Assembly (NCBI GenBank): GCA_013334525.1
Contig: JAAXXK010000020.1
Coordinates: forward strand, 1-42,224
Length of the DNA: 42,224 nucleotides
From: Chlorobiaceae bacterium
Lineage (GTDB): Bacteria; Bacteroidota; Chlorobiia; Chlorobiales; Chlorobiaceae
Direction of reading: 5' to 3'
The notes beneath the pieces are model-generated. The model had not been told where the DNA came from, made no database searches, and saw nothing but the letters and a program-made list of their open reading frames with translations. Positions 18,272 through 28,020 of this stretch are shown here, in pieces. Made by a program: the position numbers and the translations under genes. Within the stretch, counting starts at the first letter, position 1, and every line of letters begins with the position of its first letter.

Positions 18272-18525
18272 GCTATCGTTATTATTTACAAATCATATTT
18301 TTTCGAATTCGCTACCACAATTGCAACATTGATGTGTTGAGTATAAAATATATTAACACGTATTGGCAAAAGACAAGCATCTATTAATGCACCACACCTA
18401 ATCAATATTTATCAGTATAATTATGAACGAAAATATATTTCATTGCACTTTCACTATCGAAGTCGTCATACAGAAACATATAAACACAACATAATATATT
18501 CTTATATAATTAAATTAATTTCAAC

Positions 18526-19485
18526 TCAACTGATCATTGAAGCATCTCTAATGTCACGATAATAAACAAATATATTTTCCGCATTAATCTCCCCCAGTAA
18601 TGTCTGAACAATGCGATATCTTCGTTTCCAATATTTTTTATATGAGCGTGGAGATATCTCTACCGCTTTTGAAAAACACTCTTTTGATATTTTTTTGTTC
18701 CTATCCTGTAATGCCTTGCGCCCAATCGCCCAAAGATGATATGAAAATGCAGCCCTCGCATCTTCATCACAACATTCAGCTACTGACTCATAAGTCATAA
18801 GTATCTTTTCGATCTCATACGCATAATCCTTATTTTTATATCTATTAGTAGAAATCCGTGTGTCCGACTCATAAATCCTATACATCACCACATCATCAGG
18901 ATAATAATGAAAATTAACCCCGTTCGCCGTCAGTCGAATATGCATATTCCATTCCTGGCTACTACGCAAGCGTTCATCAAACCCACTAATCTGACATAAC
19001 AATTTTTTTCTATGCAGTGGAGCCGTCGTATGGATAACGTCAAAATATACTGTAGAGGCAAGACTACCAGGGATCAGAATGTTATTTCCAAATGATGATA
19101 ATTTTCCATTTATTAGTTTAGCAAAATTACCATAGCATATATCAATTTCACCCAACTCCTCATTCCTCAGTACCTGGCGCTCTATAGAATCATTTACCAA
19201 TATATCATCGGCATCTAAAAATTTTAAATACTTCCCTTTTGCGATCTGTATACCATAATTTCTTGAATAACATGCCCCTTTATTTTCAGGATTTTGATAT
19301 ATTCGCACTCCATCGAATTCGCGCACAATTGATAAACTACCGTCATTAGAAGCATCATCAACAACAATTATCTCAATGTTTGAGTATGTTTGCCCAATAC
19401 AACTCTTTATTGATTCAGCAATATATTTTTCGGAATTATAATTTGGAATTATAATTGATACAAGCGGACATTTATTTAAAACCAT
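18526..19485 (-). CDS. GT2-family (GT-A fold) glycosyltransferase
   Basis: A 319-residue family-2 transferase. The N-terminus VSIIIPNYNSEKYIAESIKS, the segment EIIVVDDASNDGS and the metal-binding FLDADDIL motif (about residues 95-102) are all canonical, as is GFDERLRSSQEWNMHIRL for the acceptor side. The C-terminal 100 residues are helical and basic, ending near a short amphipathic stretch. It is soluble or peripherally bound to the inner face of the membrane. Base composition is strongly AT-rich, unlike the core genes of the window. Donor and acceptor sugars are not known. ATG start at 19485, 59 bases after the methyltransferase gene. Confidence 0.9.
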   Translation of the reverse strand: MVLNKCPLVSIIIPNYNSEKYIAESIKSCIGQTYSNIEIIVVDDASNDGSLSIVREFDGVRIYQNPENKGACYSRNYGIQIAKGKYLKFLDADDILVNDSIERQVLRNEELGEIDICYGNFAKLINGKLSSFGNNILIPGSLASTVYFDVIHTTAPLHRKKLLCQISGFDERLRSSQEWNMHIRLTANGVNFHYYPDDVVMYRIYESDTRISTNRYKNKDYAYEIEKILMTYESVAECCDEDARAAFSYHLWAIGRKALQDRNKKISKECFSKAVEISPRSYKKYWKRRYRIVQTLLGEINAENIFVYYRDIRDASMIS

Positions 19486-19544
19486 CAGTTCCTCTCATCC
19501 ATAGCAATATTATACATATTAATTTCACTGCCCGGCAATACGCA

Positions 19545-20180
19545 TTAATGACCTGTATTTTTTTCAAAAACAAAAAACCTGTGATATGGATTCTCCACCA
19601 CTCGGTATGTTTTTTTAAACCCATACCCTTTGCTTAAATCCGCGATTACTCTATCGAGATCATATCCTTTTTTGTTTATTTCCCAATAATGCTCACCATC
19701 ATATTTATGTTTTTTAATTCCAAACACAGGCCTTGGAATCATTATATCATATCCACCAAGCATAGGTACATGAAAGCGATATCGCCATATTATCTTTGCA
19801 TCAGGAAGACTGATAATCACGTTCTTACGGCTTACCCTTTCCATCTCCTTAAATGCATCCAACGACTTTTGATAAGGAAGATGTTCAAGCACCTGGAATG
19901 CGCATACCAAATCGTATGAACCATCATCAAAAGGAAGATCTGTAATCGACCCGACATGGTCAGGCTTAAGTTCCGGATCGAGATCAAGAGTCTCTACCGA
20001 AATCCCATACAGCGATGCGACATGCTTGAACACACCCGATCCAGGCCCTATCTCCAACACCTTTTCAGGATTCAACTGTATCAACTCGTCTATCTGATGC
20101 CAGATGCTGCTCCAACGACCTTTCGTCATGTACCGGGAGAATTCGTAATGAGATCTATCAACCTGTCGTTCTTCGTGCAT
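19545..20180 (-). CDS. class I SAM-dependent methyltransferase
   Basis: A 211-residue methyltransferase. Motif I is VLEIGPGSGVFKHVASLYG (about residues 38-56), with the acidic residue of motif II in VETLDLDPELKPD. AFQVLEHLPYQ, typical of the Methyltransf_11 type, follows. Position inside a polysaccharide locus suggests it methylates a sugar or a glycan precursor, but the substrate is an inference. The gene lies 50 bases after wzx and 59 before the GT2 gene, and is AT-rich. ATG start at 20180. Confidence 0.87.
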   Translation of the reverse strand: MHEERQVDRSHYEFSRYMTKGRWSSIWHQIDELIQLNPEKVLEIGPGSGVFKHVASLYGISVETLDLDPELKPDHVGSITDLPFDDGSYDLVCAFQVLEHLPYQKSLDAFKEMERVSRKNVIISLPDAKIIWRYRFHVPMLGGYDIMIPRPVFGIKKHKYDGEHYWEINKKGYDLDRVIADLSKGYGFKKTYRVVENPYHRFFVFEKNTGH

Positions 20181-20230
20181 TTACTATTCAGATATTTCAC
20201 CAGCTCTCACGATACAATCTTTTGATCAAC

Positions 20231-21538
20231 TCATGAGATGGCGAATTTTTTTATTGATTGCTCTCCGCTTTTTCGAATCACCCAGAGAATCAGCCAGATG
20301 TAGGCTATTGACCCTGCAAATGAAAACAGTCCGATTGCGACGACTGGATTGTGATATATCGAGAATCCAAACCATAGTGCGAGAATCTTGGTACCGGTAC
20401 TGAAGATTTCATATATCAATAAACCATGCTGTATCCCCAATGCAGGAATTGCAGAAATTGACGGTTTATTGATGTATTGAAGAAATAGCCATGGAGACAA
20501 CAACTGTGCATATATTCCTGAACTTCGCCACGCCTCACCAAAAACCAGCTGAAACAGCTCCGGTCCGAACAGCATTACGATCATGAATGGTATCGCGCCC
20601 GTTGCCGCCATCCCGCCTGTCACATTAACAATAAGTTTTCTCGTGTTTTCACCCTTATGAAATGCTTCGTTTATCTTTGGATAGAATACTGACATTACCG
20701 ATCCACCAATAAGGGCCGATGGAACGCTTAAAACCGCTAAAGCTATCGAATACTGCCCCGCAGCACCTGCGCTGAAATAGATAGCCAGCAATATCAACGG
20801 AAGGCTTTGTGAGAAGGCATTTATCAGATTCTGCGGTGTTCTCAGAAGCGGAAAATCGTAATGGCGCCGCGCGAGTTCGAAGAGTTTTGTGGCAGGTTCC
20901 TCTGTAACATCTGGCACCCGTTGCCTGGAGTGCCAGTTAAGCCATGCCAGGTATGTCAGTACAGTTCCAAGGACAGTCACGGCAAGATTGGTTGCAATCA
21001 ACATAAGTGCCGTAGGATAAATTAGTCCCATGACTACTTTTGCCAGATTAACCAACAATGCATTGATAATTGCGTACCGTGCGGTAAGCTCAAAAGCTTT
21101 TTTTCGTATAAGCCACTGTGAAAGGACACTGGCGAACACGGTAACGAGCATGGTTACCGGAATAAGAAATTCGAATGCTGATATCTCCCCGGCATTCATC
21201 AGCTTAAGAACATTATCCCCGACAAAATACAGCACAATAGAGGTAAGCATTGTCACGCCGATACCTGTGTATATAGATAATCGGGCGATGCCCTTTGCAT
21301 CAATATCACTTCGGGGTAACACTATCGCCGTCGGATAACTTAAGGCTGCTACGATCGAGAGCAGGCTGACAACCGATATGAAAAGACCTTGAAGTCCATA
21401 GGATACCGGACCGTAAAGTCTCGTTATAAAAGGCGTAAAAGCCATGGAAATGGCTTGTGACACTGCGGTACCGGACGCCACCATAAGAACATTGCGAACA
21501 AAGGGTCGACGGGATATCGCCAGAAGGTATTGCTTCAA
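20231..21538 (-). CDS. wzx: polysaccharide flippase-like protein (Wzx, MOP superfamily)
   Basis: A 435-residue membrane protein with about twelve to fourteen helices. It resembles the RfbX/Wzx flippases that move lipid-linked repeat units across the inner membrane. The N-terminal segment NVLMVASGTAVSQAISMAFT and FITRLYGPVSYGLQGLFISV are characteristic. The reading frame requires a TTG start at 21538; the first internal ATG would remove 18 residues of the conserved N-terminus. A 288-base non-coding gap separates it from the initiating-transferase gene, so a promoter may lie there. Confidence 0.88.
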   Translation of the reverse strand: MKQYLLAISRRPFVRNVLMVASGTAVSQAISMAFTPFITRLYGPVSYGLQGLFISVVSLLSIVAALSYPTAIVLPRSDIDAKGIARLSIYTGIGVTMLTSIVLYFVGDNVLKLMNAGEISAFEFLIPVTMLVTVFASVLSQWLIRKKAFELTARYAIINALLVNLAKVVMGLIYPTALMLIATNLAVTVLGTVLTYLAWLNWHSRQRVPDVTEEPATKLFELARRHYDFPLLRTPQNLINAFSQSLPLILLAIYFSAGAAGQYSIALAVLSVPSALIGGSVMSVFYPKINEAFHKGENTRKLIVNVTGGMAATGAIPFMIVMLFGPELFQLVFGEAWRSSGIYAQLLSPWLFLQYINKPSISAIPALGIQHGLLIYEIFSTGTKILALWFGFSIYHNPVVAIGLFSFAGSIAYIWLILWVIRKSGEQSIKKFAIS

Positions 21539-21826
21539 AAAGGATTAAAGATTATTGATTGTATCGTTTGGGAGTGCTTCATGTTACCGGCTGCATAGGT
21601 CGAAAGATCATCGAATACGGTTATAAACTGCCTTATCACATAAGCTGATAACAGCGATTGGCAGACAATCACTTCGTTAACCATGACGAAATGTGGCATG
21701 AATAAGAGTATCGATCAAAGGCAATCATGGCCTGACAGATTACTCTATCTCCATTCACACACCCATGGCGGCACAAAAGAGCCTTACGGATGATTATACA
21801 TTTAGTACAATGCCCCATCTGATGGC

Positions 21827-22963
21827 TTACGCAAAAGCAGTTGGTTTTTTAGGCTCCCTCTCGCCATCCTCCGTTACCGTCGCCTGATCTGGATTTACAG
21901 GATTCAACTGTGTTACACCATTGTAAAAGAGCACATACACAATTAAACAGCACACTGCGGTCAGCATGAGCATCCTTGTGTCGCGGTAAAACATGAATGC
22001 TGGAACCGAAAATGTCAGCGTGATGAGCCAGCACAGTGGTGAAACCATCGCATTACGTAAATGCTGTGGAACATCAGGAAACATGCGTCTGATGATATTG
22101 ATCTTGATCAGGCTGTGAAGATGCGCAGAATCAGCTTTTCCGGTGCCGGTACGTTGCCAGGAACGCCGAATCATACTGACTATGGTCTCTATGATCGGAT
22201 AGGCGCAGGCGACTATCGGCGCCCATGGAGAGACCTGGGGATTACGCATCGGCAACATGACTGCGATCCATGCGACCATAAATCCCATAAAGTAGGCACC
22301 CCCGTCCCCCATGAAGATTTTTCCGAAAGGAAAGTTCAGAAGCATGAACCCGGCAACGCAGACGGTTGAAATCAGGCAGATATTTACGATTTGCATGTCG
22401 CCGACCTGGAAAGCGATCAAACCCATCGTACCGAAGCATATCATCAGGACGCCCCCCGCAAGACCGTTGAAACCATCGATAATATTGATCGCGTTGGCTA
22501 CCCCTCCTACAGCAAATGCGGTAAACGCAATTGCACAAGGCGCATAAGCAAGCATGGTGTCAAATCCCGGCACATTGATATAATCAAGCTTGTAGCCGGT
22601 GATGAAAATGGCCAGAAGTCCACTGCAAATTGTTGCAAGCAGACGCTCGCGTACCCCGACCCTTTTGGTAAGATCTTCGATTATACCTGAAATAAAAGCC
22701 GGCAATCCCGCGATAATCATCAAACCCAGCAATCCGCCGGTCGCACTTCCCGAAAGCAGGCTCGCGACGACAAGCGATGCAAAAAGGGCTATGCCACCAA
22801 TGCGTGGAGTCGGCACCGTATGAAATTTCTGGACACCTTCATGGTTGTCAAGCGAAAACCTTCCATGCAAGCTCTTTGTCAGGACCAATGCCCCCGAGAT
22901 TCCAGCGCTTGCTATCAACGGATAGATCAACGCGGATGTAATGATTCCATCGTAATTTGGCAT
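21827..22963 (-). CDS. WecA/MraY-like undecaprenyl-phosphate sugar-1-phosphate transferase
   Basis: A 378-residue polytopic membrane enzyme that transfers a sugar 1-phosphate from a nucleotide sugar to a polyprenyl phosphate, thereby starting repeat-unit synthesis. Diagnostic motifs are KFHTVPTPRIGGIAL near residue 50, NAINIIDGFNGLAGG with the catalytic aspartate region at about 155-170, KIFMGDGGAYFMGFM at about 213-228, and the histidine-containing cytoplasmic loop ADSAHLHSLI at about 280. The last is typical of the WecA/TagO/WbpL branch rather than true MraY. GGAG eight bases upstream supports the ATG at 22963. Gaps of 299 bases upstream and 288 bases downstream hold no gene. Confidence 0.9.
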   Translation of the reverse strand: MPNYDGIITSALIYPLIASAGISGALVLTKSLHGRFSLDNHEGVQKFHTVPTPRIGGIALFASLVVASLLSGSATGGLLGLMIIAGLPAFISGIIEDLTKRVGVRERLLATICSGLLAIFITGYKLDYINVPGFDTMLAYAPCAIAFTAFAVGGVANAINIIDGFNGLAGGVLMICFGTMGLIAFQVGDMQIVNICLISTVCVAGFMLLNFPFGKIFMGDGGAYFMGFMVAWIAVMLPMRNPQVSPWAPIVACAYPIIETIVSMIRRSWQRTGTGKADSAHLHSLIKINIIRRMFPDVPQHLRNAMVSPLCWLITLTFSVPAFMFYRDTRMLMLTAVCCLIVYVLFYNGVTQLNPVNPDQATVTEDGEREPKKPTAFA

Positions 22964-23262
22964 AACAATTCTCCACGGAATTATAGATTCGAAATTGCAA
23001 GAGTGCGACTATGAATACAGCAGCAGGGTTACGTGATCAATAACATGGTTCATACATCGGATAGAAATTGTTCGAGTTTCCTGGCTGGCTTGCTGAATCA
23101 CTTTCCAACATGTCTCCATCCGCCGGGAATCGGAAATGTCAAAATTCATGAGTCGTTCAATTGTAGATTTGAGGCACTTTAAAGAGGCTTGACAGCAATG
23201 GGCCCCTGATTTATATCATTGTGAAAGATGCTGGACCAATAGAATATTCCGCATTCCGGCAG

Positions 23263-23982
23263 TCACCTGAATCCAAGGATCTCCCTTGCCGCATCAGGAG
23301 AGTGGGCATCGGTTCCGGCGTGGGTATAGGTCCCGTTTGTTTCCAGGTATCTGGCATTGGTTTTCACCCGACCGCCATACATGCCTTTTCTGCTACCAAG
23401 GTTAGCCTGAAATTGGCAACCCAGCTTTATCAGGTAACCTAGAAGCTCATTTCCCGATTCGTTTCCATGCTTCTCGTCGCTGATTCTTGAAAGCCATGCC
23501 TTCAGGGCGCTTTCTCTTTTCGACTCTTTGTCGGGCATTTCAAGAAGCCGACATCTTTCGGGATGAGCAATAAACGGGGTATAACCGCTACGCTTCACCT
23601 CAAAAAGAGTGTCTTTGACCAGATCTACGGAGGTATGGGCGGGAATTTCTATCATGATCCAATTGGTGCCTTCGAGAAGCAACGGCTGCCTGATGAGGTC
23701 AAGCAGGAATTCATCGAGATAATATTCCCTGCCTGCGAGCAGTTTGATTCCGATACCGGCAATGTCCAGTTCACGCTGGAGAAGTTCCCGTTCATGGAGC
23801 ACCTGCTCAGTAGACGCTTCATATATGCCTTTAATAAGGTGTGGCGTACAGTAGACTTCACGGTACCCGGCCTGTGCAAGAATAGCTGCCATTTCAATGG
23901 AAGCCTCCTTTTCACTAGGCCCATCATCGAGACCCGGCAGGATATGGCAGTGGTAATCAGTCTCGCCTTTATTCAGTAGCAT
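23263..23982 (-). CDS. CpsB/YwqE-type PHP-family tyrosine phosphatase
   Basis: A 239-residue metal-dependent phosphatase that normally dephosphorylates the tyrosine tail of a BY-kinase. The PHP metal-binding motifs are visible: DYHCHILPGLDDGP (residues about 8-21), FIAHPERCRLLEM in the middle and GTDAHSPDAA near the C-terminus. Unlike the low-molecular-weight phosphatase Wzb of proteobacteria, this is the type first described in Gram-positive capsule loci. It lies 58 bases after the kinase gene in the same direction, so the two are probably co-transcribed. ATG start at 23982. Confidence 0.9.
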   Translation of the reverse strand: MLLNKGETDYHCHILPGLDDGPSEKEASIEMAAILAQAGYREVYCTPHLIKGIYEASTEQVLHERELLQRELDIAGIGIKLLAGREYYLDEFLLDLIRQPLLLEGTNWIMIEIPAHTSVDLVKDTLFEVKRSGYTPFIAHPERCRLLEMPDKESKRESALKAWLSRISDEKHGNESGNELLGYLIKLGCQFQANLGSRKGMYGGRVKTNARYLETNGTYTHAGTDAHSPDAAREILGFR

Positions 23983-24040
23983 CCTGATAGCTGGTTGTCT
24001 TTCAAGAGAAGAAGAGTGCGTTGGTTGAGACTGTCAGGTT

Positions 24041-26428
24041 TCAAGACTTGTAAGTCCTGAATTCACTCAGTTTTGAGATGAATTTCCGCATCAGGATATG
24101 CGCCCTGCTTTTTTTCAGATGCTCTCCTTCCTGACCGTAGCCATATCCGTAACCATATCCGTACCCGTAACCGTAGCCGTAACTATACCCGTAGCTGTTA
24201 CCTCGCAGGGATTTGTTGTTGAAAACGAATCCGGCCACTGGCGCTTTTGCGTTCTTGAGCATCTCCCCAAGTCTGGCTGCAGCCTTGGCAGGTACCCGGC
24301 CAGCCTCCATTACGACAAGGACAACATCGGCCAATGAAGTCAGCACGACGGAATCAGTGACCGGAAGTGTCGGCGGAGCGTCTATGACAATGTGGTCGAA
24401 CTTGCCCCTGAGGTTCTCAACAAGCTCTTTCATGGCTGACGATCCAAGAAGAACAGAAGGGTTTGGAGGCGTTGTACCTGTAGAGATGAACGTGAAGTTG
24501 TTTATACCCGTATTCTGCAACGTATCGACGAGGTCAATGTCGCCGGCAAGCACTTCGGTAACTCCGGGTGTTTTTTTCATGCCGAGACGATCATAAAGAG
24601 TCGATTTATGCAAGTCGCAATCGATCAACACAGTTCTGGCACCAGTCTGGGCCAATGTAATCGCGAGATTGGTGCTGATGGTGCTCTTGCCTTCTCCTGA
24701 AAACGAACTGGTGAGCACCATTACCTGCCGCTTGTTGTTTATTGCAGAAAAGTGGATGCCGGTGCGAAGAGCCCGGAAAGCCTCTGCCGCAATGGAGCGT
24801 TGATCACTCTGGGTTATGGTGGCAAGGTTTTCATCCTCCTTTTTGCCATCGCCAGCCCTGCCGATATATGGTATGGTAGCGAGATGGGTAAAACCGAGTA
24901 CGTTTTTTGCTTCGGCCTCATTCTTGACACTGTCATCGAGGTAGTCAACAAACATTGACAGGCCGACAGATATTATGATGCTGAAGATCAGTCCCAGGAG
25001 AAGATATTTGGCTTTTTCAGGCCTGACAGGGTTCACAGGGATAACCGCCGAATCTATGACGTTGATGTTGCTTATCGTGGAAGCTTTTGCAATACGGGCC
25101 TCTTCGTGCTTCTGGAGCAGGAATGTGTAGATATCACTGTTTACTTTTGCCAGGCGGGTGTAACGGGCCAGGTCACGCTCTTCGACAGGAATCCCCCTTA
25201 GTTGGTTTTCATAGGAGGCAAGACGCTGGCTGACATCAGACTCCTGTTTCGCAAGGTTGTTGATACCTGTCTTGTAGGTGTTTCTGATTTTCTGCTGGAT
25301 TTCATCAATCTGGGCCTGCACGTTCTGTACGGAAGGATGGTTGGCTGTGTATTCGACCATTAGTGACCGTTTTTGAACCTCAAGTTCAGCAAGCTGCTTG
25401 GCCATCTCGGCAACCAGGGGGTCATCCTTCATGGCGGCAGGTGAATAGGACTTACCCTGTGCGATTGTTTCACGCTGAGAGGCCAATGCGAATTCGAGCT
25501 GCTTTTTATTGAGGTTGATCCCAACCCGCTGCTGCTCAAGAGTCGAAAAGGTCTGGATCAGTTGCTGTGCTTCGGCATCGAGTTGAACTACCCCGGCCGA
25601 ACTTTTGTACTCCTGAAGATTGCCCTCGGCCTTGTTCAACTGCTCTTTGATGCCCTGCAACTGCTCTTCGATGAAACTGACCGACTTACCCGCTTCCTGG
25701 GTTTTGAACGAAAGACTCTGATCGAGATAGGCCTGGACAGTCGCGTTGACAACGTCACGGGCGAGCTCTGCATTGGTGTTCTGGTAAGCAACTTCGATGA
25801 CGTTGGTCATTCTGCCAAGTTCCTTGACCGTTGTCGACTTTCTTATTGCATCTACAGCCTTGTATAGCGGCAGATGTGCAAGCTTGAAATAGGCTCCTTT
25901 ATTTCCATGAAGCTGAACGTTAAGCAATACGCCCGGCAAACGTAAAGGTGTTCCGTTAATGCCAGCACCCAGTTTCTGTCCATTCTCGTCCTTCAGCTCA
26001 TAAGTGCCCTGACCGGTCAAGGTAACCGTCAGCTCCTTTATCGATGAAGACGCTGAAATATCCAGGATTTTACATGTTGATCCTGACGAGGAGGACTCAA
26101 TTGCCCAATCGAGATTAAGTTTTCTGACGACCTGCTCGGCAATGGTTCGAGATTTAATGATCTCGATCTCTGCCTGTATCGAATTGTCACTCCCCGGCAT
26201 GATCAATGCATTAAGTCCAATGCTGGCATTGTCCTTCTTGACATACATGGTCGATAAAGACTCGTACACCGGCTGCATCAGGAAGGTATAGAGAAAGACG
26301 CCGATAAAAACTGTCAGGAATGCACCGACAAAGACCTTTCGCCGGCGAAGGATAACGTTTATATAGTCGGCGAGGTGAATTTCCTGCTGAGAAATGTAAT
26401 TTTGACTCTGTTCCTGAAATTCGGTCAC
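24041..26428 (-). CDS. wzc: polysaccharide co-polymerase and tyrosine autokinase (Wzc-like)
   Basis: A 795-residue inner-membrane protein that controls polysaccharide chain length. The N-terminal Wzz domain begins with helix VGAFLTVFIGVFLYTFL (about residues 34-50). A long periplasmic coiled-coil region follows (about 240-400), then a second helix LLLGLIFSIIISVGLSMFV after a VNPVRPEKA proline motif. The cytoplasmic kinase has Walker A SSFSGEGKST (about 572-581), Walker A' VLIDCDLHKS and Walker B HIVIDAPPTLP. Near the C-terminus lies a tract of ten tyrosines alternating with glycine or serine, the likely autophosphorylation tail, followed by about 34 basic residues. Translation starts at a GTG (26428). 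wza lies upstream and a PHP phosphatase downstream. Confidence 0.95.
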   Translation of the reverse strand: MTEFQEQSQNYISQQEIHLADYINVILRRRKVFVGAFLTVFIGVFLYTFLMQPVYESLSTMYVKKDNASIGLNALIMPGSDNSIQAEIEIIKSRTIAEQVVRKLNLDWAIESSSSGSTCKILDISASSSIKELTVTLTGQGTYELKDENGQKLGAGINGTPLRLPGVLLNVQLHGNKGAYFKLAHLPLYKAVDAIRKSTTVKELGRMTNVIEVAYQNTNAELARDVVNATVQAYLDQSLSFKTQEAGKSVSFIEEQLQGIKEQLNKAEGNLQEYKSSAGVVQLDAEAQQLIQTFSTLEQQRVGINLNKKQLEFALASQRETIAQGKSYSPAAMKDDPLVAEMAKQLAELEVQKRSLMVEYTANHPSVQNVQAQIDEIQQKIRNTYKTGINNLAKQESDVSQRLASYENQLRGIPVEERDLARYTRLAKVNSDIYTFLLQKHEEARIAKASTISNINVIDSAVIPVNPVRPEKAKYLLLGLIFSIIISVGLSMFVDYLDDSVKNEAEAKNVLGFTHLATIPYIGRAGDGKKEDENLATITQSDQRSIAAEAFRALRTGIHFSAINNKRQVMVLTSSFSGEGKSTISTNLAITLAQTGARTVLIDCDLHKSTLYDRLGMKKTPGVTEVLAGDIDLVDTLQNTGINNFTFISTGTTPPNPSVLLGSSAMKELVENLRGKFDHIVIDAPPTLPVTDSVVLTSLADVVLVVMEAGRVPAKAAARLGEMLKNAKAPVAGFVFNNKSLRGNSYGYSYGYGYGYGYGYGYGYGQEGEHLKKSRAHILMRKFISKLSEFRTYKS
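24134..24193 (-). repeat. 6-bp codon repeat encoding the tyrosine-glycine tail of Wzc
   Basis: Twenty codons alternate tyrosine with glycine (serine once), so the DNA has a 6-base period of TAY-GGN units with mixed third bases. The third-base variation would make slippage less likely than in a pure microsatellite, but length variation between strains in units of six bases, always in frame, is possible. Each unit adds or removes one potential phosphotyrosine. Confidence 0.9.
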
Positions 26429-26482
26429 TTCGTTGCGGGATAAATGGTTATAATTTCTGCTGCTGGCCTCAACCTGAACTCG

Positions 26483-27289
26483 CTACTTCTTCAGGTATTT
26501 GATATTGACAAACGGCTGAAGTATGGCGCTGAAACTCTGAAGGGAGGGCAGCAGTTCCGCTATGGCTTCGTTCCAGCTGCCGATAGCGCTTTTGGGGATG
26601 AAAACTATATCGCCTTCCTGCATCTGCATCGGCATTGCCTTTCCACGCAATACACTGTCGAAATCAACGACGAGCAATTCGCCCTGATTTGGAGTATTGG
26701 ATCGAATGATCCTGACCTGTTTGAAATTATAGGCCGTGTCGATCAGATCTGCGCTTGCTATGACCTGGGCCAGATTAGCGCCCGACGCAGGCAAAGGAAA
26801 TGGACCCGGCTTTCTGACCGCGCCAAAAACGAACACCTGACGGGTTCTATATTCCGAAATCTCGACGACGACCCAGGGGTTATTGTAAAATTGCCTCATT
26901 GCCTGATCAATGCGTGCCCGCGCATCGGAAAGAGACAACCCGCCTACAGGAACATTACCGACAAGAGGCAGGTAAATGAACCCCCTGCCATCTACCCGAT
27001 ATCCTTTGAAAGCATTGGACGCGCCGGAAACCGTGAATTCGGATTTTCCATTGACACTTACGTAAAGCACGTCATTGGCGCCAATTATGTAATCGTTTGT
27101 CTTTAACGGTACCGTCGCTGGCGAAGTGTTTGGCGAAATATCAATGACTTCGCGTACGGTATCGGCTTCAGGCTTGCTGTTGATAGTCTGATGCGTGCCT
27201 GCTGGAAGGTCCCTGTAAGCGGTGCACCCGCCCAGACAGAGTAACATGGTCATTCCGGCAATCGAAAAGCGGAACAGCTTTGCGTTCAT
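26483..27289 (-). CDS. wza: polysaccharide export outer-membrane lipoprotein (Wza family)
   Basis: A 268-residue secreted protein. A type II signal peptide with lipobox LCLGGC places the lipidated cysteine at residue 22. The Poly_export domain follows (YIIGANDVLYVSVNGKSEFT), then SLBB-type segments: YRVDGRGFIYLPLVGNVPVG and VFVFGAVRKPGPFPLPASG. It would form the outer-membrane exit channel for the polymer and contact the periplasmic part of Wzc, whose gene follows after 54 bases. The ATG at 27289 is preferred over a TTG four codons upstream. It is the first gene of the polysaccharide operon; a kilobase of non-coding DNA lies before it. Confidence 0.93.
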   Translation of the reverse strand: MNAKLFRFSIAGMTMLLCLGGCTAYRDLPAGTHQTINSKPEADTVREVIDISPNTSPATVPLKTNDYIIGANDVLYVSVNGKSEFTVSGASNAFKGYRVDGRGFIYLPLVGNVPVGGLSLSDARARIDQAMRQFYNNPWVVVEISEYRTRQVFVFGAVRKPGPFPLPASGANLAQVIASADLIDTAYNFKQVRIIRSNTPNQGELLVVDFDSVLRGKAMPMQMQEGDIVFIPKSAIGSWNEAIAELLPSLQSFSAILQPFVNIKYLKK

Positions 27290-27860
27290 AATTAAGTTCA
27301 ACGGGAATTTGGGGAATTGCCGCAGTGTCGATAAAAATTCATGCCATAAACAGGGGGCAGATGATTTTCATCGGGCAGCGAAAACTGCGAAAAGCACCAG
27401 TGGAATTAAAGGGAGAAAACCGGGCATTGCATTGACTGGCTGAGGCTGTCGAAGAGTTGGCAACAATCGTATGTCCATTAATTACAAGTGTCCGACACAG
27501 CAACACATAGTCAAAAAGCTTCGCCTCCTTCAGTCACAGCTGAAAGATTTCCTAAAGAGAAAATTGAAACAGGAAATGAGGAAGCTTTGAAACAGACAAA
27601 AATAACGAGCCGCTACTGGAACGCTGTCAACTAAACTGATCACCAGAGTGAAGCCTTGCATTGAAATCCGCAGATGTGCTCATTTTCATTCACCCCTGAG
27701 GCTCCCTCTTTGCAAATCTACTCCTGTACGAAGATCGAAATACATCTTACTTATCTATCTTCACCCGACATATACATTATCATATATACACTACATCACA
27801 ACGTACTTATTTCGCACTGACAGGAGTATTGCGACGTGACAGCAAATCTTAACTGCGAAC

Positions 27861-28020
27861 AGCATATATATAACAAGAGACATCCAATAATACAAGAATG
27901 TTATTATAAATAAATCACATAGTATATTTTTACAATATAATCCGCAGCAGCATATATATGCTTTCTTATGTATCAGCCATATAATAGTCACTATTATTTG
28001 CGATTATTTAAGCATATATA
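27861..28020. repeat. three copies of AGCATATATA in AT-rich DNA
   Basis: The decamer AGCATATATA occurs at 27861-27870, 27949-27958 and 28011-28020, all in the same orientation. The second copy is part of the 12-base palindrome GCATATATATGC. The copies are 88 and 62 bases apart. They may be binding sites or promoter elements, though AT-rich DNA can produce such matches by chance. Confidence 0.4.
27981..27997. promoter_or_regulatory. perfect 8-bp inverted repeat, possible operator
   Basis: ATAATAGT-C-ACTATTAT is a perfect inverted repeat of 8 bases per arm around a single base. Symmetry of this size suits a dimeric DNA-binding regulator. It lies about 690 bases before wza and 345 bases before the leucine tRNA genes, so its target is not certain. 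No regulator gene is present nearby. Confidence 0.35.

Noticed and set aside
27791-27991. 66-codon minus-strand open frame in the AT-rich intergenic DNA
   Set aside because: It is a hydrophobic, cysteine-rich translation of AT-rich sequence with no ribosome site or family features.
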